From: Glycomyces algeriensis
Lineage (GTDB): Bacteria > Actinomycetota > Actinomycetes > Mycobacteriales > Micromonosporaceae
Direction: 5' to 3'
Length of the DNA: 45,363 bases
Assembly (NCBI RefSeq): GCF_027622855.1
Contig: NZ_JAPZVR010000002.1
Coordinates: 74,984 to 120,346, forward strand
The notes under the pieces are model-generated. The model saw only the letters and a list, made by a program, of their open reading frames with translations. It did no database searches and was not told where the DNA came from. Positions 41,589 to 45,363 of this stretch are shown here, piece by piece. A program made the position numbers and the translations under genes. The stretch's first letter is position 1; every line of letters starts with the position of its first letter.

Positions 41589-43826
41589 CTACCTGATGTC
41601 GATCGTGATCACCGACGGGTCGTGGTCGGAGACCCCGTAGTTGCCGTAAGCGGGCTCCTCGCCGAACTCGTAGGCGTCGGCCGGGTAGTCCGCGTTGATG
41701 TGCGCGGAGACCGCGGACTCGACCTCGCGCAGCAGGCGCGGGGAGACGAACATCTGGTCGAGCGTCTGCGTCTGCCCCATGTACGTGTAGGAGTAGGCGG
41801 CCTCGGGCTGCTCTCCCACCATGTAGTCGTACATGCTCGAGAGGCCGGAGTCCTCGTAGAGGCCCGCGAGCTGGTCGGACGGGCCGACCCAGTCCCCCGC
41901 GATGACCTGGCCCTCGGCGAACGGGTCGTCAGGGCGCGGGAAGACGTTGAGGTCGCCGCCGGCCAGGACCTTGGCCTTGCGGTCGTGGTCAAGGATCGCC
42001 GAGCTGATGGCGGCCAGGTAGTTCGCCTGCTCGGTGCGGTGCAGCACGCGCGTGTTCGGGCTCGAGGAGAAGTGGTTGTTGATCAGGTAGATCTCCGAGG
42101 CCTTGAAACCCCACTTGTCCTTGAGGTGGAACTTCGCGACCTGCGCCGGGCGGCTGTACACGTCGAAGCCGTTGCAGGCGTAAACGCCCGAGCTCGTGCA
42201 CCGGTCGATGACCTCCTGCGGCAGCGCCGCGTTGAGGGCCTTCGGGTTCTGCACGTCCGCGTTGATCGCGTCGGCCTCCGTCGGGTACTCGATCGCCGGC
42301 TCCTCGCCGAAGACCGGGTCCCAGCTCTTCACCTTCGAGAGCCCGGCCAGCTTGGGCTGGTACAGGAAGCCGGTCATGATGCCGCGCGTGTCGGCCGAGT
42401 CGAGGTCGCCCGCGGCCGTGTACGCGGGGCCGCCGGTCTCGGCGATGACGAGCGCGAGCTCCTGGATCGAGTCAGGGGCGCCGTCGCCGCCGGTGTTGGC
42501 GTCACCGGTGTTCACGAGGTCGCACACGAGCCGGTCGGCGCCGAGGTCGGAGCGTTTCGTCCACTCGGGGTTGACCGAGCAGACGTCCTGGGCCTCGCCT
42601 TCCTGGGTCATCAGGATCGCAGGGCTGTGCAGGTCGTCGATGATCTGCCCGGCCTGGCGCAGCAGCTGCGCCTCGTACTCCTCATAGGAGGCCGGCACGT
42701 AGTTGAACGGCGGCTTGACGTTGCCCTCGGGGTCCTCGGCGTCGGTGCAGCCGGCGTTCCCGGTGAAGTCGCAGCCGGAGTCCGGGTTGTCGCGGAAGTC
42801 GTAGAGGTTCTCGATGTTGTACGAGGCGATCGTGGCCTCGCCTCGGCCCGCGGGCTCCACCGGCTCGTTCTCGGCCGGCTCGAGGCCGCCTTCGAGCGTA
42901 AGGTCGTTCGCGACCTGGATGGCGTACTTGGCGAACGAGAGGTACACGCCGCCGGTGTTGGCCTCGGTGATGACGTCGTAGGTCTTGGCCGGGGCGATGA
43001 TCGTCTGGTTCGTGCCCTCGGTGGCGCGGATGCCCATGTCGCCCATGACGAACAGGTAGCCGTTGCCGTCATCGAAGCTGCCTTCGGCCGTGTCGAGCGG
43101 GTGCGCGTCGCGGTAGGCGCGGGCGGCGTAGCCGTCCTGCTGGGCCGCTTCGCTGTCGCCGCGCATCGCCCAGACCTCGCCGCCGCTGGAGTACACGTCG
43201 CGCCCGGCCGTCACGACCGAGTCGGCGGGAACGGTGAGCTGCATGCCGAGGTGGCGGCGGAAGTACTCGGTGGAGGCCTTCGCGTCGTTCGGCGGGTCGA
43301 CCACGACCTGCTCGACCTCGGCCAGCGGGTCCAGACCGGACTCGACCACGTCGTAGACGAACGTGGAGCCGCCGCTGAACTGGACGTTCCCGAAGTAGTT
43401 GCCCACCACGGCGCGCACGACGATCTCGTCGCCCACCTGCACGTTCCAGTTCGCGCCCAGCTCGGCCTGCGCGGGCGAGCCGTTGAGAGTGCGGATCGTG
43501 TCGTACTTGTTGTTGAAGACGAAGATCCCGTCGGAGGAGAGCGGGTCGCCGTCGGTCGCGTCCGCCTTCTCCTGCAGGAAGAAGCCCTTGTTGCCGGTGG
43601 TCTCGAGAGTCTCCTGGGTGACCACGCCCTGGACGTACACCGTCTGGCCGGCCAGGGGCGAGGTGAAGTCGGTGTCGCCGTCGGCGATCGAGCCCTGGAC
43701 CTCACCGATGTGCCTGACCTCGATCTGCGCGGAGGCGGAGGAGGCGAAGAGGAGACCGGAGGCGCCGACGATGACCGCACCCGCGGCGGCCGCCGCGAGC
43801 CGGGCTCGACGTCTGAGGGAACGCAC
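41589..43826 (-). CDS. Secreted ExeM/NucH-family extracellular endonuclease
   Basis: A 745-residue secreted nuclease. The signal peptide is residues 1-33 (cleavage after ASA). An N-terminal OB-like domain (about 34-150; HIGEVQGS, VYVQGVVT, GFFLQE, VGDEIVVR) is followed by an endonuclease/exonuclease/phosphatase domain (about 325-745) with ASYNIENLYD, MTQEGEAQD, the INNHFSS motif, GDLNVF and the terminal SDHDPSVI, which supply the metal-binding and catalytic residues. It resembles ExeM-type nucleases that degrade extracellular DNA. The GTG at 43826 has GGAG 7 nt upstream. The product would help use environmental DNA as a nutrient or remodel biofilm; that role is inferred. Confidence 0.92.
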   Translation of the reverse strand: MRSLRRRARLAAAAAGAVIVGASGLLFASSASAQIEVRHIGEVQGSIADGDTDFTSPLAGQTVYVQGVVTQETLETTGNKGFFLQEKADATDGDPLSSDGIFVFNNKYDTIRTLNGSPAQAELGANWNVQVGDEIVVRAVVGNYFGNVQFSGGSTFVYDVVESGLDPLAEVEQVVVDPPNDAKASTEYFRRHLGMQLTVPADSVVTAGRDVYSSGGEVWAMRGDSEAAQQDGYAARAYRDAHPLDTAEGSFDDGNGYLFVMGDMGIRATEGTNQTIIAPAKTYDVITEANTGGVYLSFAKYAIQVANDLTLEGGLEPAENEPVEPAGRGEATIASYNIENLYDFRDNPDSGCDFTGNAGCTDAEDPEGNVKPPFNYVPASYEEYEAQLLRQAGQIIDDLHSPAILMTQEGEAQDVCSVNPEWTKRSDLGADRLVCDLVNTGDANTGGDGAPDSIQELALVIAETGGPAYTAAGDLDSADTRGIMTGFLYQPKLAGLSKVKSWDPVFGEEPAIEYPTEADAINADVQNPKALNAALPQEVIDRCTSSGVYACNGFDVYSRPAQVAKFHLKDKWGFKASEIYLINNHFSSSPNTRVLHRTEQANYLAAISSAILDHDRKAKVLAGGDLNVFPRPDDPFAEGQVIAGDWVGPSDQLAGLYEDSGLSSMYDYMVGEQPEAAYSYTYMGQTQTLDQMFVSPRLLREVESAVSAHINADYPADAYEFGEEPAYGNYGVSDHDPSVITIDIR

Positions 43827-43854
43827 AGGAATGCTCCAATGCTGTCGAACGGGA

Positions 43855-43877
43855 CCTCGGCGCTCAAGCGCCCGAGG
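43855..43877 (-). promoter_or_regulatory. Hairpin in the nuclease leader
   Basis: CCTCGG-CGCT-CA-AGCG-CCCGAGG forms a hairpin with one bulged C, located about 30-50 bases upstream of the GTG on the minus strand. It could be a leader structure or an operator; its role is unknown. Confidence 0.35.
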
Positions 43878-44035
43878 CGAATGATGGGGGCGGTCTTCAC
43901 TCAACCGCAACAGCGGGTCGAAAGCAAGGCCTCGGAGTGAATTCCTCGTATCATCCCATGTCTATTTCGGCAGCGGGTCCCAGCGGCGAGGGGCGAAGGC
44001 GGAGCGCTTCGGCGGCGGCCGGTCCCCCGCGGTCC

Positions 44036-45223
44036 CTATGCGGCGGTGAGTCGGTACACCGCTCCTGCTCCTTCCGGCGTGAGCTCCGAGGTCATCAGGT
44101 AGACCTCGCCCTCGGCGTCCGTGTCGACCGACCAGAGCCGGCCCACGAGCGGTGCCTCGTCGGGGAACGGGAGGTCGAGCACCCTGTGGCTCCAGCGGCC
44201 CTCGCCCGGTTCGGCGACGATGACCGTCCCGGCCCAGTCCGCGACGATCGCCTTGCCCTCGAACTGCGGCAGCTCGCTCCCCCGGTAGACCACGGCCCCT
44301 GAGCAGATGGCCCCGGTGTCGGGCCCGTACTCGACCGCGGGCGGCGTGTACGGCTCTGTGCAGACCGGCAGGGGCGCGGCGGCATCGCCGTCGTAGCAGC
44401 GGCCCTCCACAGTGTCCTGCGGGTAGCCGAAGTTCGCACCGGGCGCGGCGAGGTTCACCTCTTGGGCCTTGTCCGACCACATCGGCTCGGGGTTGAGCAG
44501 GCCGACCTCGGCGTCCCAGTGGAGCCGCCACGGGTTGCGGTGGCCGTACGTGTAGACCTCGGGGGCCCCGGCCGCACCGTCCGCGAAGGGGTTGTCGGCG
44601 GGGATCGCGTAGGGCGCCTCCCCGTCGACGTCGATGCGGATCACCTTGCCGTGCAGGTCGAACGGGTCTTGCGCGAGGCCGGCGAACGTGGGCGAGCCGA
44701 GCCCGAGGTAGAGCAGTCCCCGGTCGTCGAAGGTCATGTGGCCGCCGATGTGGTCGTTGGTCCCGTAGTGGAGCAGCAGTACCCGTTCCGAGGCGCGGTC
44801 GAGTGCGGTGCCGGCGGCGTCCAGTGTGAACTCGGCGAGGACCCCGGTGCGGCCGAGGTCCGACGGCGCGTCGGGGTCGGTGACCTTGGTGTAGTACACG
44901 AAGACCCGGCCGTTCTCGGCGAAGTCCGGGTGCGGCGCGAAGCCCGAGAGGCCGAGCTCGGGGCTGCGGTCGGGCCCGGAGACCGTGTCGGTGAGGTCGA
45001 GGAAGGGCGCGGCCAGGATCTCGCCATCTTCGAGGACGTTGATGCGGCCCACCTGGTCGCTGATGAGCATCCGGCCGTCGCCGAGGTCGGCGAGGTCGTT
45101 CGGCACGGCCAGCGCGTCGGTGACGAGCTCGAGGACCGGCACGGGATCGGGCTCCTCGGCGGGGGCGCAGGCGGTCAAGCCGAGCAGGACGGCCGCGGCG
45201 GCCAGGGGAACGGTGCTTCGCAC
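44036..45223 (-). CDS. PQQ-dependent sugar dehydrogenase-like lipoprotein
   Basis: A 395-residue exported lipoprotein (lipobox LGLTAC, Cys19) with the six-bladed propeller of soluble glucose/sorbosone dehydrogenases. Recognisable segments are NDLADLGDGRMLISDQVGRI, GLSGFAPHPDFAENGRVFVYYT, NDHIGGHMTFDDRGLLYLGLG, DLHGKVIRIDVDGEAPYAIPADNPF and YTYGHRNPWRLHWD, matching the GHRNPQ-type and HGKILRI-type signatures of the family. PQQ binding is inferred; no PQQ synthesis gene is in the window. The GTG at 45223 has GGAG 6 nt upstream. A sugar- or polyol-oxidising role at the cell surface is plausible. Confidence 0.9.
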   Translation of the reverse strand: MRSTVPLAAAAVLLGLTACAPAEEPDPVPVLELVTDALAVPNDLADLGDGRMLISDQVGRINVLEDGEILAAPFLDLTDTVSGPDRSPELGLSGFAPHPDFAENGRVFVYYTKVTDPDAPSDLGRTGVLAEFTLDAAGTALDRASERVLLLHYGTNDHIGGHMTFDDRGLLYLGLGSPTFAGLAQDPFDLHGKVIRIDVDGEAPYAIPADNPFADGAAGAPEVYTYGHRNPWRLHWDAEVGLLNPEPMWSDKAQEVNLAAPGANFGYPQDTVEGRCYDGDAAAPLPVCTEPYTPPAVEYGPDTGAICSGAVVYRGSELPQFEGKAIVADWAGTVIVAEPGEGRWSHRVLDLPFPDEAPLVGRLWSVDTDAEGEVYLMTSELTPEGAGAVYRLTAA

Positions 45224-45300
45224 GATGGGCTCCAGTGGAGTACAAGGGTTCTGGGAGCGCTCCACATGGCACTCCGGTTCCCATCGTGCCACGCACGACA

Positions 45301-45363
45301 GGGGGCGGGCCGCGCAAAGCGGCCCCCCCCCCGTGCCGCTCCCGGCCGGGCAGCCCCGGGAGC
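45301..45363. other. GC-rich contig edge with C homopolymer
   Basis: The last bases include GGGCCGC-GCAAA-GCGGCCC followed by a run of ten C. This could be a terminator hairpin from a neighbouring gene whose copy count is unreliable; base accuracy here is doubtful. Confidence 0.5.

Noticed and set aside
41556..43940. A 794-codon plus-strand open frame
   Set aside because: It is antisense to the secreted nuclease, whose signal peptide and catalytic motifs are unambiguous.

Overview
This 45.4 kb window is very GC-rich, with codons strongly biased to G or C at the third position, and it carries the classical actinobacterial gene order thrS - HIT/Ap4A phosphorylase - pgsA - patA - pimA - pdxS - pdxT - yebC - ruvC - ruvA - ruvB - yajC - secD - secF on the minus strand. 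The phosphatidylinositol-mannoside genes, DtxR/IdeR-type iron boxes and frequent GTG starts also fit an actinobacterium. The sequence cannot fix the genus; a relative of Glycomyces or another mycelial actinomycete is only a guess. Both ends run into G/C homopolymers that look like contig-edge artefacts.

Layout. 101-6084 (minus): Sec accessory proteins SecF, SecD and YajC, then the Holliday-junction proteins RuvB, RuvA and RuvC. 6364-7614: a divergent Bcr/CflA-type MFS exporter inserted between ruvC and yebC. 7670-12133: yebC, pdxT and pdxS, with pdxT and pdxS separated by two small membrane proteins, a small cytosolic protein and a secreted subtilisin-inhibitor-like (SSI) protein. 12280-16801: two membrane proteins and the PIM pathway (PimA, PatA, PgsA) with the HIT protein. 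16884-20451: a CPA1 antiporter and thrS. 20586-21253: a compact metal-response unit: a MerR-type promoter, a MerR regulator with a divalent-metal cysteine pattern, and a 30-residue protein with 10 cysteines that overlaps the regulator's stop codon, closed by a terminator.

21359-32462: redox and accessory genes: quinone oxidoreductase, ferredoxin-NADP reductase, GDP-mannose dehydratase, two paralogous aldo/keto reductases flanking a small HTH/membrane-protein operon, a GAF histidine kinase with a NarL-type regulator, an SDR coupled to a QueA-like protein, a small membrane protein and an HSDL2-like SDR. 32701-36088: an OmpR/HK two-component pair and an LtrA-like membrane protein. 36226-41491: an iron-siderophore ABC importer (ATPase, two permeases, two Tat lipoprotein binding proteins) under two iron boxes; the first binding protein is frameshifted near its end. 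41589-45223: a large secreted nuclease and a lipoprotein of the PQQ sugar-dehydrogenase family.

Many genes have a TAnnnT hexamer only 6-8 nt before the start codon, suggesting leaderless transcripts. Convergent gene pairs are usually separated by strong bidirectional hairpin terminators. No stretch longer than 300 bases lacks a gene. I saw no rRNA, tRNA, CRISPR array, transposase or prophage gene.
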